From an uncultured Bacteroidota bacterium (GTDB lineage: Bacteria > Bacteroidota > Bacteroidia > Chitinophagales > Chitinophagaceae): a DNA stretch of 64,000 bases. Position numbers and translations under genes: made by a program. The notes beneath the pieces were generated by a model. That model was not told the DNA's origin, searched no databases, and saw nothing but the letters and a program-made list of their open reading frames with translations. This document shows positions 1-10,141 of the stretch, piece by piece. The stretch is taken from positions 1 to 64,000 of the forward strand of contig CAIRYK010000071.1 of assembly GCA_903882805.1 (NCBI GenBank), in the 5' to 3' direction. Every line of letters starts with the position of its first letter. Positions within the stretch are counted from its first letter, which is position 1.

Positions 1-460
1 ATACCGCATTAGCGCCTGTTATAGACGCTGACGCTGCAATAACTGTTACTGATTTCGTAGCCAGACAACCTGTGCTTAATATATAACTGATTGTGGCAGT
101 ACCTGCTGATACACCGGTAACAATTCCAGAAAGTGAACCAATGGTTGCTTTCAGTATTGCGCTGCTACTCCATGTGCCGCCCGTTGAGGTATTGCTAAAC
201 GTTGTTGTTGCTCCTACACATACTGCATTAGCGCCTGTTATAGATGCTGTGGCCGGATTAACCGTTATGGTTTTAGTAATTTCACAAGCAAGTGTGGTAA
301 CGTATAATATGGTATCTATTCCAGCTGATACACCGGTAATAATACCAGAGAGCGATCCAATTGTTGCAATAGATGGATGATAACTTGTCCAAACGCCGCC
401 GGTATCTGGATTAGTCCAGGTAGTAGCAGAACCTACGCAAACCTGATTGGCGCCCGTGAT
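1..460 (-). repeat. Tandem 219-bp (73-aa) Big_2-like repeat units inside the DUF3494 protein
   Basis: The TGAN-encoding motif (att-a/g-gcgcc) recurs with spacing 219 bp (e.g. starting at 227 and 446; another copy at ~8); translated units share ITGANxVCVG...TGGxWxS...ATIGSLSGIxTGVSAG. Confidence 0.8.
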
Positions 461-1813
461 AGCCGTAGCAACACAGGGATCGGGCGTAGTATTTATATAA
501 CTTGCATTAATATTTACTGCGCCAACAATAGTCATAGCTCTGCCATAAAGCGTATCTCCTGTATTAAGTGTTATGGCGCCCGAACCAATTATGGTACCAT
601 TGAACAATGAAGTACCGCCAATGTTGACAGCCCCATTAACCAACCAGTATACATTTTTTGATTTAGCGCCATTTATTAGGTATACATGTGATGAAGCGCT
701 TGGCGTTAAAGCCCCGTTTACATGTATTACAAATACTGCATTGGGGTTTCCTTGTGCGTTCAGGTAAATGTTGCCAATAAGCGCTGTTGCTGCATTTAGT
801 AAGTAGGTGTGCGGAGTTAAAACAAGGTCATTACCAAACTGCGCAGGATATAACAGCTCAATATTTATAGGCAATGTGTTTAGGTAGTTATACACATTGG
901 TAAGATCGCCTGCGCAAGCTATTGTAGATGCATCGGGCACCGGATGAATCATGCCGGTTACAAACAATGGATTGAAACCTGTTGTCAATCCCGAATTTGT
1001 TCCCACATCTCCTTTTACATAGGTAATACCTGTATTAGTAACAGGGCCTATACTTGAAAAAGCTGCATAAGCCGCAGTAGATACCAATGCTGGCGCTGCC
1101 GGGCCTGTAAGAACTGAACTACCACAACCTATAGGCAAATATGCCAAATCGCTGTTGGTAGTAATAGCGCCATTGATAGATAAAGCACGACCTTCTAAAG
1201 TATCTAAAGTACCAATGTTTATAGCAGCGTTGTGCGCAAGTACCGTACCCCTCATAAAGGTTCCTGAAGCCATACTTACTAATCCTTCTACTTTCCAAAA
1301 CACATTGCAGGCAAGCGCTCCGTTGATCAACTTCACTTTTGACCCTGTGCCAGTTGATAATGAACCGTCTATCTGAAATATGAAAACCGCATTCGGATCG
1401 CCCAACGCATTCAGATAAAGGTTAAGATTGAGCGTTGCGGCGCTGGCAACATGGTAAACGCCCGGCAATAGCGTATCGCCATTACCTAACAACCCACTTG
1501 GGGAGAAAGTTGGCGTGGCGCTATTCAGTATGCCGTATGCTGTTACCAGATCTGCAGCGGCTGTACCGCTTACTAAATCTCCGTCGTGCATCACGCCATC
1601 TACATTACCAAAACCTGTGCTTGATCCGCTGTTGGAACCAACATGGCCTGTTAGGTGGGTAAGATGCGCAATTCCTGAATTGGTTACAGCCCCAACTGTT
1701 GTAAAGAGTACGAAATCGCCCGCCGTCCCCAATGAGGGAGTTTGCGCAGAAATTTCATGAGGTATTAAGAACAGTAGTACTGCAATTAACACATTGAGTA
1801 GTTTGAGTTTCAC
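1..1813 (-). CDS. Tandem DUF3494 (ice-binding-like) domains plus Big_2-like repeats; surface/secreted protein, C-terminus truncated by window start
   Basis: Not in ORF track (no stop inside window). Reverse-strand reading from GTG at 1813: MKLKLLNVLIAVLLFLIPHEISAQTPSLGTAGDFVLFTTVGAVTNSGIAHLTHLTGHVGSNSGSSTGF...; later LPGVYHVASAATLNLNLYLNALGDPNAVFIFQIDGSLSTGTGSKVKLINGALACNVFWKVEGLV..., repeated once more as LTPHTYLLNAATALIGNIYLNAQGNPNAVFVIHVNGALTPSASSHVYLINGAKSKNVYWLVNG, i.e. two DUF3494-type domains, followed by ITGANAVCVGATTTFSNTSTGGTWSS repeats. Confidence 0.88.
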   Translation of the reverse strand, partial: MKLKLLNVLIAVLLFLIPHEISAQTPSLGTAGDFVLFTTVGAVTNSGIAHLTHLTGHVGSNSGSSTGFGNVDGVMHDGDLVSGTAAADLVTAYGILNSATPTFSPSGLLGNGDTLLPGVYHVASAATLNLNLYLNALGDPNAVFIFQIDGSLSTGTGSKVKLINGALACNVFWKVEGLVSMASGTFMRGTVLAHNAAINIGTLDTLEGRALSINGAITTNSDLAYLPIGCGSSVLTGPAAPALVSTAAYAAFSSIGPVTNTGITYVKGDVGTNSGLTTGFNPLFVTGMIHPVPDASTIACAGDLTNVYNYLNTLPINIELLYPAQFGNDLVLTPHTYLLNAATALIGNIYLNAQGNPNAVFVIHVNGALTPSASSHVYLINGAKSKNVYWLVNGAVNIGGTSLFNGTIIGSGAITLNTGDTLYGRAMTIVGAVNINASYINTTPDPCVATAITGANQVCVGSATTWTNPDTGGVWTSYHPSIATIGSLSGIITGVSAGIDTILYVTTLACEITKTITVNPATASITGANAVCVGATTTFSNTSTGGTWSSSAILKATIGSLSGIVTGVSAGTATISYILSTGCLATKSVTVIAASASITGANAV

Positions 1814-1854
1814 GTTGTATGTTATTTCCTTGCAAATGAATTTTCACAAGGAAA

Positions 1855-1862
1855 CAAAGGTA
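1855..1862 (-). promoter_or_regulatory. Bacteroidota -7-like box TACCTTTG upstream of the DUF3494 gene
   Basis: CAAAGGTA on + strand = TACCTTTG on -, matches TAnnTTTG; no clear -33 element seen. Confidence 0.4.
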
Positions 1863-2166
1863 GATATGACAGATACCTTAACTGTTACACAACTATGCGC
1901 GAGAGTTGCAACATTCTTTCATTACTGTTATTCCTAATAAATGCAAAACATCGGCAACAACACATTAAAAATAAAAAAAATGCAAATTTCGAACACGTGG
2001 AAAAACAGAGTTGAGAGCCATCTCAAATTCGCCTTGGTCACAGAAACAAATTATAGAGATAGTCCTGTATGCCGTGGTAATTATGTAGCAATTAATAATG
2101 TAGAAAGTCGTAATTTTAACAATAAGACCATAGGATAGTCATACGTTAACCAAACCTTACAACAAA

Positions 2167-2796
2167 ATGCGCTTATTAATGTTCTTATCCGTTTTGTGTT
2201 GCTCCACTTTTTTACGGACCGAAAATATTGATAGCTTCAGGGCGCCAACGGCAGTGTACATAATGCCCTGCCAACTACTAAACCTTAGCTACGCCTCTGG
2301 TATAATAATGGGCGGCGAAGTCAACATTTATAAATCTATATCTGCTTCAGCAGAAGTCGGAACTTTTTTCCAGGGTACAGGAAACACAGCCAAAGTCAAT
2401 TTAAAATACTACCTGCCTTTGAACGAAATAGACGGACGGTATGAAATACGATATTACGTGGCTCTGGAATATGCTTATAAAAACCAGCAATACGGCGTTA
2501 GCGATAAAATAGAAGGTCCGCCTAAACAAGATGTAAACTACACTGTAGATAAATTCATCAGCACAGGAAATCTCAAAGTTGGCTCCTCTTGGTCCCGTAA
2601 AAAATCGTGGTTCATGGACTTTTACGTTGGAGCTGGTGTTAGGTACAGGGTAGTAAGAAACACACTTACACCTTACGAACTCGACCATATTTATCATTGG
2701 CATGAAGGGTTTATTGATAGGTTCACCAATTCATCCTGCAATGGTTTCTGCCCCAGCATAACTATAGGCTGGAAAGTAGGTTATAGATTCAGATAA
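2167..2796 (+). CDS. Hypothetical protein, probable outer-membrane/beta-barrel-like
   Basis: 209-aa ORF, N-terminal hydrophobic segment, alternating aromatic/polar strands ending GWKVGYRFR. Confidence 0.55.
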   Translation: MRLLMFLSVLCCSTFLRTENIDSFRAPTAVYIMPCQLLNLSYASGIIMGGEVNIYKSISASAEVGTFFQGTGNTAKVNLKYYLPLNEIDGRYEIRYYVALEYAYKNQQYGVSDKIEGPPKQDVNYTVDKFISTGNLKVGSSWSRKKSWFMDFYVGAGVRYRVVRNTLTPYELDHIYHWHEGFIDRFTNSSCNGFCPSITIGWKVGYRFR

Positions 2797-2937
2797 GCGG
2801 AACAGCGCTCAAGGGTGCGGCTACCAATACATTACTTACAACCCACAATAATTAAGACGGTAAAATTTCACCACATAAAGTGGAAAACAAATTTCACCGA
2901 CTAAATAATACCTTAGCTATATAATACTGTCGCTGCC

Positions 2938-4497
2938 ATGAATAAATATATAAGCAATAAGGTAAGGCAATTTTCCAATTGCACATATTTCGTACTATTA
3001 CTGATTTGCAATTCCTGCGGCAACCCACCAAAGGAAATACCCGCCTATAACGAGGATTTTTGCGCTAAAATTCATCCTGCAGACTCACTAAAACTAAGCG
3101 ACCAGCTAAAACCGCTAAAAGATAGTATGACCAGCAAAACCGGTGTATACATACTGGAAGATGGCGGCGGGGCTATAATGGATCGTGCCTGGCTTTGCGA
3201 ACATGCAGAAAAAACAATAGACATACAGTACTTCATATTTGCTACCGATAATGTGGGACTGATTGCCTGCGACTATTTGGTGCGGGCAGCAGACCGAGGC
3301 GTAAAGGTGCGGATACTTATAGACGATATACTGGTAGATGCCGGGCCGCACGAATTACTTACCATGGACTCACATGAGAACATTGAAATCAAAATATATA
3401 ATCCGGGCGTGAACCTGGGTAAGAATATAGTAGGTAAAATAAAGAAGTTGGCAACCGATTTTAAAGGCGCTAATCAGCGGATGCACAATAAAACATTTAC
3501 AGTAGATGGCAGTGTAGTGATAACAGGCGGTAGAAACATTGCAGATGAATACTTTGACTACGATCACGAATATAACTTCCGCGACCGGGATGTATTGCTT
3601 TTGGGAAAGACGGTTAAAGCTGTTAATAATTCGTTCGAAGAATTCTGGAATAGTCCGCTCAGCGTACCGGTAACACAACTCGTCTCGGAACAACGTAATG
3701 ACTTTAAAGCTCCGGGCAGGTTTGATCGCTTGCATCAGTATGCATGCAATCCAGATAATTTCTGGCCACAGATACGCGAAAAGATCAAATCGCTTCCCGA
3801 TGACTTTAAAAAGATACAAGCCAGCGGAGATTTGGCATGGGTAGACAGCGTGACTTTTGTTTCAGATGCACCAGGCAAAAACGATGTTGATGGCCTGCAC
3901 GGCGGCGGAATAACCACCACCCAATTGACCAACCTTATCCGTTCTGCTCAGAAAACAATAGATATTCAATCGCCCTACCTTATTGTTACCCACGAAGGGT
4001 TGGCCATTTTAAAGGCTGCTGCCGACCGTAAAGTGCGCATACGCGTGCTCACAAACAGTTTGGCAAGCACCGACAACCTGCCTGCATTTGCCGGCTACCA
4101 AAAGGTGAGGAAATCGCTACTCGAGGCCGGCGTAGAGATTTTCGAATTTAAGCCGAATGCAAAAGAACGCTACGAGATAATGACCGGCGCATTGCAACAA
4201 AAACTCAATTATACGCCAAAATTTGGTTTACATGCTAAATCGATGGTAATAGATGGGCGCACTACTGTGGTGGGCACCTACAACCTCGACCCACGGAGCG
4301 CTAATCTGAATACCGAATGCGTAACGGTAATCTATTCTGAAAAAGTAGCCCGGGCTGTACTGAAAGGAATGGAAACAGAATTCGCCCCGGAAAACTCCTG
4401 GCAAACAACGTTGACCTATAACCCCGACAACGAAGCCGGCAAAAGCAAAGAACTGAAAACCTGGATAAAAAAAGTTGTTCCAAAATCAATATTGTAA
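2938..4497 (+). CDS. Phospholipase D / cardiolipin synthase-family lipoprotein
   Basis: Two HKD motifs: HNKTFTVDGSVVITGGRN and HAKSMVIDGRTTVVGTYN; lipobox-like LLICNSCGN. Confidence 0.88.
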   Translation: MNKYISNKVRQFSNCTYFVLLLICNSCGNPPKEIPAYNEDFCAKIHPADSLKLSDQLKPLKDSMTSKTGVYILEDGGGAIMDRAWLCEHAEKTIDIQYFIFATDNVGLIACDYLVRAADRGVKVRILIDDILVDAGPHELLTMDSHENIEIKIYNPGVNLGKNIVGKIKKLATDFKGANQRMHNKTFTVDGSVVITGGRNIADEYFDYDHEYNFRDRDVLLLGKTVKAVNNSFEEFWNSPLSVPVTQLVSEQRNDFKAPGRFDRLHQYACNPDNFWPQIREKIKSLPDDFKKIQASGDLAWVDSVTFVSDAPGKNDVDGLHGGGITTTQLTNLIRSAQKTIDIQSPYLIVTHEGLAILKAAADRKVRIRVLTNSLASTDNLPAFAGYQKVRKSLLEAGVEIFEFKPNAKERYEIMTGALQQKLNYTPKFGLHAKSMVIDGRTTVVGTYNLDPRSANLNTECVTVIYSEKVARAVLKGMETEFAPENSWQTTLTYNPDNEAGKSKELKTWIKKVVPKSIL

Positions 4498-4503
4498 GTA
4501 GCG

Positions 4504-4995
4504 CTATACCCATTTCTCATACAACACCCTACTTACTATATATCCCTGACTTTCCAAAAAGTTGCGCATTTTGGTATTGTTTTCAAGTGTAAAACGCTGA
4601 ATGCGCTTTACACCTCTATTTATAAATAACGCTTCAAGGTTGTCATTAAGTTGTCTATACAACCCCATGCGGCGGTATTGTGGCGATACATACCCGTCGC
4701 TCACGTATAGTTCTTTACCTGTGTATATTTCTATTCTACTATCGTCAGGTTCCTCCATATACCCGAATATAAAACCTGCTGGCACGTCATCTACAAAAGC
4801 AACAAGGCAAATCCCATCACATTCTTCCTGCATGGCTATAACATGGCGCATATAGCTTTCAGCAATTTCCGACCAAAATGCTGTTTTATCATTCAACAGA
4901 TGCTCATTTTCGTGCAACCCCTGCATAAATCCAGCAATTACCGCATAATTTTCAGCTATTTCAACCGACTGAAACCGAGTATCAGACAATGCCAT
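4504..4995 (-). CDS. GNAT-family N-acetyltransferase
   Basis: VSDGYVSPQYRRMGLYRQLNDNLEALFINRGVKRIQRFTLENNTKMRNFLESQGY pattern. Confidence 0.75.
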   Translation of the reverse strand: MALSDTRFQSVEIAENYAVIAGFMQGLHENEHLLNDKTAFWSEIAESYMRHVIAMQEECDGICLVAFVDDVPAGFIFGYMEEPDDSRIEIYTGKELYVSDGYVSPQYRRMGLYRQLNDNLEALFINRGVKRIQRFTLENNTKMRNFLESQGYIVSRVLYEKWV

Positions 4996-5194
4996 GTTAT
5001 GTTATTTACAATCAAAGATAAACGTAAGCGAGTGGCATTGCGTAACAACTATTAACATTCCTAACCGTGGCGCGCATCAGTATTAACCTTTTTGTACCTT
5101 TACGGGTTCCAGACAGTCTTTTACAGACTGTTGATTTATTTTGCCTAAATTTATCTGTGTTTAGCAGGTCTATTTCTTAATTATAAAGCAAACA

Positions 5195-5914
5195 ATGCGG
5201 GTACAACTATTTATTCCATGTTTTGTAGACCAGCTCTACCCCCAGACCGGTTTCAATATGGTAAAAGTTCTTGAAAAACTGGGATGCCGGGTAACATATA
5301 ACACCAAACAAACCTGCTGCGGCCAACCGGCATTTAATGCCGGATACAGAAACGAAGCCAAAGATGTAGCTACAAAGTTTTTGCACGATTTTAGCGACAA
5401 TCTAGCCATTGTCAGCCCAAGCGGCTCTTGCACAGGCTATGCGCGCAATTACTTTATGGATATGTTTGATAACAGTGCGGAGAAACACTTGTGTAAGCAA
5501 GTGCAAGGCAATATGTTTGAATTTACCGAATTCCTTATTAATCAACTAAAGGTTGATAATGTGGGCGCTGTGCTGGAAGGTAAAGCCACCTATCATGACG
5601 CTTGCGGAGCGCTGCGCGAATGTGGTATAAAGCAGGGTCCACGCCAGTTGCTGAAAAATGTACAAGGCCTCGAACTGGTAGAGATGAAAGAAGCCGAAAC
5701 CTGCTGCGGCTTCGGAGGAACATTTGCTGTAAAGTATGAGGCTATTTCTATTGGTATGGCGCAGGTAAAAGTAAAAAGCGCTCTGGAAACAGGCGCCAAG
5801 TACATTATCACCACCGACGTATCTTGTATGATGCACATGCAGGGCTATATAAACGAAAACAAACTACCCATAAAAACCATGCACATTGCCGACGTATTAG
5901 CAAGCGGATGGTAA
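5195..5914 (+). CDS. (Fe-S)-binding CCG-domain protein, LutA/YkgE-like lactate utilisation family
   Basis: CCGQPAFNAGY and ETCCGFGGTFAVKYEAIS CCG motifs; ~240 aa. Confidence 0.85.
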   Translation: MRVQLFIPCFVDQLYPQTGFNMVKVLEKLGCRVTYNTKQTCCGQPAFNAGYRNEAKDVATKFLHDFSDNLAIVSPSGSCTGYARNYFMDMFDNSAEKHLCKQVQGNMFEFTEFLINQLKVDNVGAVLEGKATYHDACGALRECGIKQGPRQLLKNVQGLELVEMKEAETCCGFGGTFAVKYEAISIGMAQVKVKSALETGAKYIITTDVSCMMHMQGYINENKLPIKTMHIADVLASGW

Positions 5915-5962
5915 TAGTCAGTGAACATTAGCGGTAATTATTAGTACAATTGAAATACAAAC

Positions 5963-7858
5963 ATGGCAGACGTTTTTAATCAGTATAACGAAGACAGTAT
6001 CAAATCGCTCGATTGGCGCGAACATATCAGGCTTCGTCCCGGCATGTACATAGGCAAGCTGGGCGATGGCAGCAGCGCCGACGATGGTATATATGTGTTG
6101 GTAAAAGAAGTTGTTGATAACTGCATAGACGAGTTTGCTATGGGTCAGGGCAAACGTGTGGAACTATCTATAGCCGATGGTAATGTTACTGTTAGAGATT
6201 ATGGCCGCGGTATACCTCTTGGAAAAGTAGTAGATGTAGTTAGTAAAATAAATACCGGAGCAAAATACGATAGCAAGGCATTCCAGAAATCGGTGGGCCT
6301 GAGCGGCGTGGGTACAAAGGCTGTTAACGCATTGAGCAAGTATTTTAAGGTTGCTTCGTTCAGAGACGGACGCACCAAGGTTGCAGAGTTTGAACGCGGA
6401 ATATTGGTAAAGGAACATCCGGAAACCGACACCACCGAAGCTAACGGCACTTTTGTGCAGTTTACACCCGACGAAACTGTTTTCAGAAACTATCACTTTC
6501 TGCACGAATATCTTGAAAACCAAGTTTGGAACTATTGCTTCCTGAATGCTGGATTACTATTTAATTTCAACAGGAGAAACTATGTTTCTAAAAACGGGTT
6601 ACTCGATCTGCTTACGCGGAAAACAAATCCCGAAACTATACGCTACCCCATTATCCACCTTAAAGGAACGGATATAGAAGTAGCTGTTACCCACACAGGC
6701 GACTATGGTGAGGATATATATTCGTTTGTAAATGGCCAGCATACCACACAGGGCGGTACGCACCAGGCTGCCTTCCGCGAGGCATTTGTAAAAACCATTC
6801 GCGATTTCTATAAGAAAGATTATGAGGCTTCGGATGTAAGGCAAAGTATTTGCGCCGCTATATCTGTGCGGGTTCAGGAGCCGGTGTTTGAGTCGCAAAC
6901 AAAAACAAAATTAGGGTCGCAGTATGTTTTTGAAAACGGACCTTCAATGAAGGCTTTCATTGCCGAATTCTTAAACAAACAACTTGATAACTATCTTCAT
7001 AAGAATCCGTCGGTTGCCGACGCGCTCAAAAAACGAATAGAGCAAAGCGAACGCGAAAGAAAGGAACTATCTGGCATACGGAAACTGGCTAATGAAAGGG
7101 CAAAAAAGGCAAACCTGCATAATAAAAAACTGCGTGATTGCCGTATACACCTAAACGACGAACCGCCAAATAAAGGCCGCGATGAGTATAACCTGAAACA
7201 ACAGGAATCTACAATTTTCATCACCGAGGGCGACTCAGCGAGCGGTTCTATTACAAAAAGCCGTAGCGTAGAAAGTCAGGCTGTGTTTAGTTTGCGCGGT
7301 AAGCCGCTCAATTGTTATGGATTGACTAAAAAAGTAGTGTATGAAAATGAGGAATTCAATCTGCTGCAGCATGCGCTAAATATTGAAGAAGGCATGGAAG
7401 GTTTGCGTTACAATAATATTGTAATAGCAACTGATGCCGACGTAGATGGCATGCACATTCGCTTACTTATAATGACCTTTTTCTTGCAGTTTTTCCCCGA
7501 CCTTGTGCGCGGAAATCACATTTATATACTGCAAACACCGCTATTCAGAGTAAGGAACAAACAAAAAACCATATACTGCTATAGCGATGAAGAGCGCCAA
7601 CGTGCAATTAAAGAAATTGGCGTAAAAGCAGAGATTACCCGATTTAAAGGCTTGGGTGAAATTAGTCCGGAAGAATTTGCTCAATTCATTGGGGTGGATA
7701 TCCGCAAAGATCCCGTGTTGATAAGTCAGGATGCCCAAATACAGAAACTACTGGAATACTATATGGGTAAGAACACACCCGATAGGCAGGTATTTATTAT
7801 CAATAACCTAAGAATTGAAAAGGATCTTGTTGAGGAATTGGGTGTTGAGGTAGGTTAG
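5963..7858 (+). CDS. parE: Type IIA DNA topoisomerase subunit B (topoisomerase IV ParE / GyrB-like)
   Basis: [14 protein letters not shown] ATPase motifs, [33 protein letters not shown] and [13 protein letters not shown]. Confidence 0.88.
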   Translation: MADVFNQYNEDSIKSLDWREHIRLRPGMYIGKLGDGSSADDGIYVLVKEVVDNCIDEFAMGQGKRVELSIADGNVTVRDYGRGIPLGKVVDVVSKINTGAKYDSKAFQKSVGLSGVGTKAVNALSKYFKVASFRDGRTKVAEFERGILVKEHPETDTTEANGTFVQFTPDETVFRNYHFLHEYLENQVWNYCFLNAGLLFNFNRRNYVSKNGLLDLLTRKTNPETIRYPIIHLKGTDIEVAVTHTGDYGEDIYSFVNGQHTTQGGTHQAAFREAFVKTIRDFYKKDYEASDVRQSICAAISVRVQEPVFESQTKTKLGSQYVFENGPSMKAFIAEFLNKQLDNYLHKNPSVADALKKRIEQSERERKELSGIRKLANERAKKANLHNKKLRDCRIHLNDEPPNKGRDEYNLKQQESTIFITEGDSASGSITKSRSVESQAVFSLRGKPLNCYGLTKKVVYENEEFNLLQHALNIEEGMEGLRYNNIVIATDADVDGMHIRLLIMTFFLQFFPDLVRGNHIYILQTPLFRVRNKQKTIYCYSDEERQRAIKEIGVKAEITRFKGLGEISPEEFAQFIGVDIRKDPVLISQDAQIQKLLEYYMGKNTPDRQVFIINNLRIEKDLVEELGVEVG

Positions 7859-7906
7859 TTTTCATATTAAGATATTTTAATTTCCTATCTGATAACTTTT
7901 ATACTA

Positions 7907-8353
7907 TTGCAAACACACTACCTTACCTACACTGGCATTATACTTATTGCTTTATGCATATTGTGTAGCTGCACGGCGGGCGACAGCAATATAGAAGAAC
8001 CTCATGCTATTGTAGTGAGCATGGCAAGCAAAAATTGCTATGAGGAGTTGGGGATAAATGGAAAATGGTATTTAGTTGATATTATAGAAGAAGGCAAAGA
8101 AGTAGCGCCATCGTACAAAGCTGAAATAGATTTTCAAGGATGTAGCAGTATTGCTACTTCCATCCCAGAACAGTCCATCTCAAAAAAAGAAAAATTTACC
8201 CTATACAGAGTAAAGGACTTTTGCGACGACTACCAGCTTGTGTTTGAAAACGACTCTGTTTGCTGTATGAGTTTGCGCGGCCACGATACTATGGTATTTG
8301 GAGACTGTAACAACCGCGAAGCCGCAAGGTTTTATTATAGAAAAATAAAATAA
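7907..8353 (+). CDS. Hypothetical lipoprotein
   Basis: 148-aa ORF from TTG with lipobox CILCSC. Confidence 0.55.
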   Translation: MQTHYLTYTGIILIALCILCSCTAGDSNIEEPHAIVVSMASKNCYEELGINGKWYLVDIIEEGKEVAPSYKAEIDFQGCSSIATSIPEQSISKKEKFTLYRVKDFCDDYQLVFENDSVCCMSLRGHDTMVFGDCNNREAARFYYRKIK

Positions 8354-8364
8354 CACTAATACAA

Positions 8365-8405
8365 AATAAAAGAGCCGTTGCAATCAATGCAACGGCTCTT
8401 TTATT
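8365..8405. terminator. Bidirectional intrinsic terminator between the hypothetical lipoprotein gene and rplQ
   Basis: Perfect 18-bp stem aataaaagagccgttgca / tgcaacggctcttttatt with 5-nt loop; A/T tracts on both sides, convergent genes. Confidence 0.9.
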
Positions 8406-8424
8406 AAATACTATCAGCAAAAAA

Positions 8425-8943
8425 TTATGCATTTTCTTCAGTAGTCTCGGTAGCTTCTGCTGCCGGAGCTGCTGTTTCTTCTGTAGTAGTTGTAGCTTCA
8501 TCAGCTTGCTTAGAACTACCGCTGCCTCTACGGCTACGACGAGTTTTCTTAGCGCTTGCAGACTCAGTATCCTTACCGTAGATTTCATTGAAATCAACCA
8601 GTTCGATCATAGCCATATCAGAAGCATCGCCCATACGACGTGGCAACTTGATGATACGTGTATAACCACCCGGACGGTTAGCAACTTTATCGCCGATAAC
8701 GCCAAACAATTCCTTGATAGATTCTTTATCCTGGAGGATGCTGAATACAGTACGGCGGTTGTGCATGGTATCTACCTTGCTACGTGTGATGATTGGCTCC
8801 GCAAATACGCGCAAAGATTTTGCTTTAGCGAGCGTAGTGATAATACGCTTGTGCTCGATAAGCTGGCTTGTAAGGTTGCAAAGCAATGCAGAGCGATGTG
8901 ACGCTGTGCGACTTAAATTTTTGATTTTGTCTCCGTGACGCAT
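8425..8943 (-). CDS. rplQ: 50S ribosomal protein L17 with low-complexity C-terminal extension
   Basis: MRHGDKIKNLSRTASHRSALLCNLTSQLIEHKRIITTLAKAK...; tail rich in T/E/A. Confidence 0.97.
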   Translation of the reverse strand: MRHGDKIKNLSRTASHRSALLCNLTSQLIEHKRIITTLAKAKSLRVFAEPIITRSKVDTMHNRRTVFSILQDKESIKELFGVIGDKVANRPGGYTRIIKLPRRMGDASDMAMIELVDFNEIYGKDTESASAKKTRRSRRGSGSSKQADEATTTTEETAAPAAEATETTEENA

Positions 8944-9010
8944 GACATTTTGTTTTTGTACCCCATACCGTGTCAGGAATTATGAGGCGATAATTGTAAT
9001 AAAAAAATAA

Positions 9011-9049
9011 AAAAGGAGCTTAGCCGATTACTCAAGCTAAGCTCCTTTT
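9011..9049 (-). terminator. Intrinsic terminator-like hairpin between rpoA and rplQ
   Basis: aaaaggagcttagc (9011-9024) pairs with gctaagctcctttt (9036-9049), 14 bp; on the minus strand followed by a T-rich tract (complement of aaaaaaataa at 9001-9010). Confidence 0.8.
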
Positions 9050-9058
9050 AATATAGTA

Positions 9059-10060
9059 TTAAAGATCTTCTCCTCTACGGAATTTATTGATATCCATTCC
9101 GAAATGCAAACCGCGCTCAATGAGTACCTGCTCAATTTCAGACAGTGATTTCTGACCGAAGTTGCGGAATTTCATCAGTTCTTCCTGAGTGTACTGTACC
9201 AGCTCGCTCAGTGAATTGATTTTCGCAGCTTTCAGGCAGTTGAATGCGCGTACAGAAAGTTCCAGATCTTCGAGCGGAGTGTTCAACACCTTGCGAACAA
9301 GCAGTGTTTCTTCGTCTACAATTGTTTCTTTCTCTTCGCGTTTAGTATCCAATGAGATGTTCTCATCAGTAATGATCATCAAATGCTGGATAAGTATACG
9401 AGATGCTTCTTTTACAGCCTCTTCAGGATGTATAGTGCCATCTGTATTCACTTCCATTACCAGTTTTTCGAAATCGGTACGTTGTTCAACGCGGGTGTTT
9501 TCTATACTGTATTTTACATTCTTGATAGGCGTGTATATAGAATCGATAGCGATCAATCCCAAAGGCGCATCATCGGGTCTGTTTTCCTCTGCAGGCACAT
9601 AACCGCGACCTTTGCCAATATGCAATTCCATTTGAAAACCTGCGCCCGGATGAAGGTTGCAGATAATCAGATCAGGATTCATTACCTGAAAGTTAGGCAA
9701 TGCTTCGCCAATCATTCCGGCAGTAAATACCTCTTTATTTTTTACATTCAAATCAACCTTTTCACCGGCAAATTCGCTCATGTCGCCAATGGCCTTAAAG
9801 CGTACTTGCTTCAGATTAAGTATGATTTCGGTTACGTCTTCCAGTACGCCTTTTAGCGTAGCAAATTCATGGTCAGCACCCGGAATCCTGATGGCAGTTA
9901 TCGCAAAACCCTCCAGTGAGGAAAGCAATACGCGGCGAAGAGCGTTACCAATGGTGACGCCATAGCCCGGCTCCAGGGGGCGGAATTCGAACTGCGCCTC
10001 GAAATCAGTTGTTTTCTGAAGAGCTATCTTATCCGGTTTTTGGAAATTCAATATGGCCAT
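9059..10060 (-). CDS. rpoA: DNA-directed RNA polymerase subunit alpha
   Basis: [35 protein letters not shown]-terminal alpha-[49 protein letters not shown]. Confidence 0.98.
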   Translation of the reverse strand: MAILNFQKPDKIALQKTTDFEAQFEFRPLEPGYGVTIGNALRRVLLSSLEGFAITAIRIPGADHEFATLKGVLEDVTEIILNLKQVRFKAIGDMSEFAGEKVDLNVKNKEVFTAGMIGEALPNFQVMNPDLIICNLHPGAGFQMELHIGKGRGYVPAEENRPDDAPLGLIAIDSIYTPIKNVKYSIENTRVEQRTDFEKLVMEVNTDGTIHPEEAVKEASRILIQHLMIITDENISLDTKREEKETIVDEETLLVRKVLNTPLEDLELSVRAFNCLKAAKINSLSELVQYTQEELMKFRNFGQKSLSEIEQVLIERGLHFGMDINKFRRGEDL

Positions 10061-10120
10061 ATTGATACTTTATTTGTGATTTGTAATTGTTTACTTGTTA
10101 ACTTAATCAGGAACAGCAAA

Positions 10121-10136
10121 ACCCCCATCAGGGGGT
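10121..10136 (-). other. Short GC hairpin in rpsD-rpoA intergenic region
   Basis: acccccatcagggggt perfect stem; on minus strand followed by TTTTGCT. Confidence 0.55.
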
Positions 10137-10141
10137 AATGA

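Noticed and set aside
93-1760. Several + strand ORFs (95, 77, 73, 75, 81 aa)
   Set aside because: Antisense shadow of the minus-strand DUF3494 protein; repetitive, no family features.
1941-2138. 65-aa ORF between the DUF3494 gene and 2167 ORF
   Set aside because: AT-rich, no family features, likely chance ORF.
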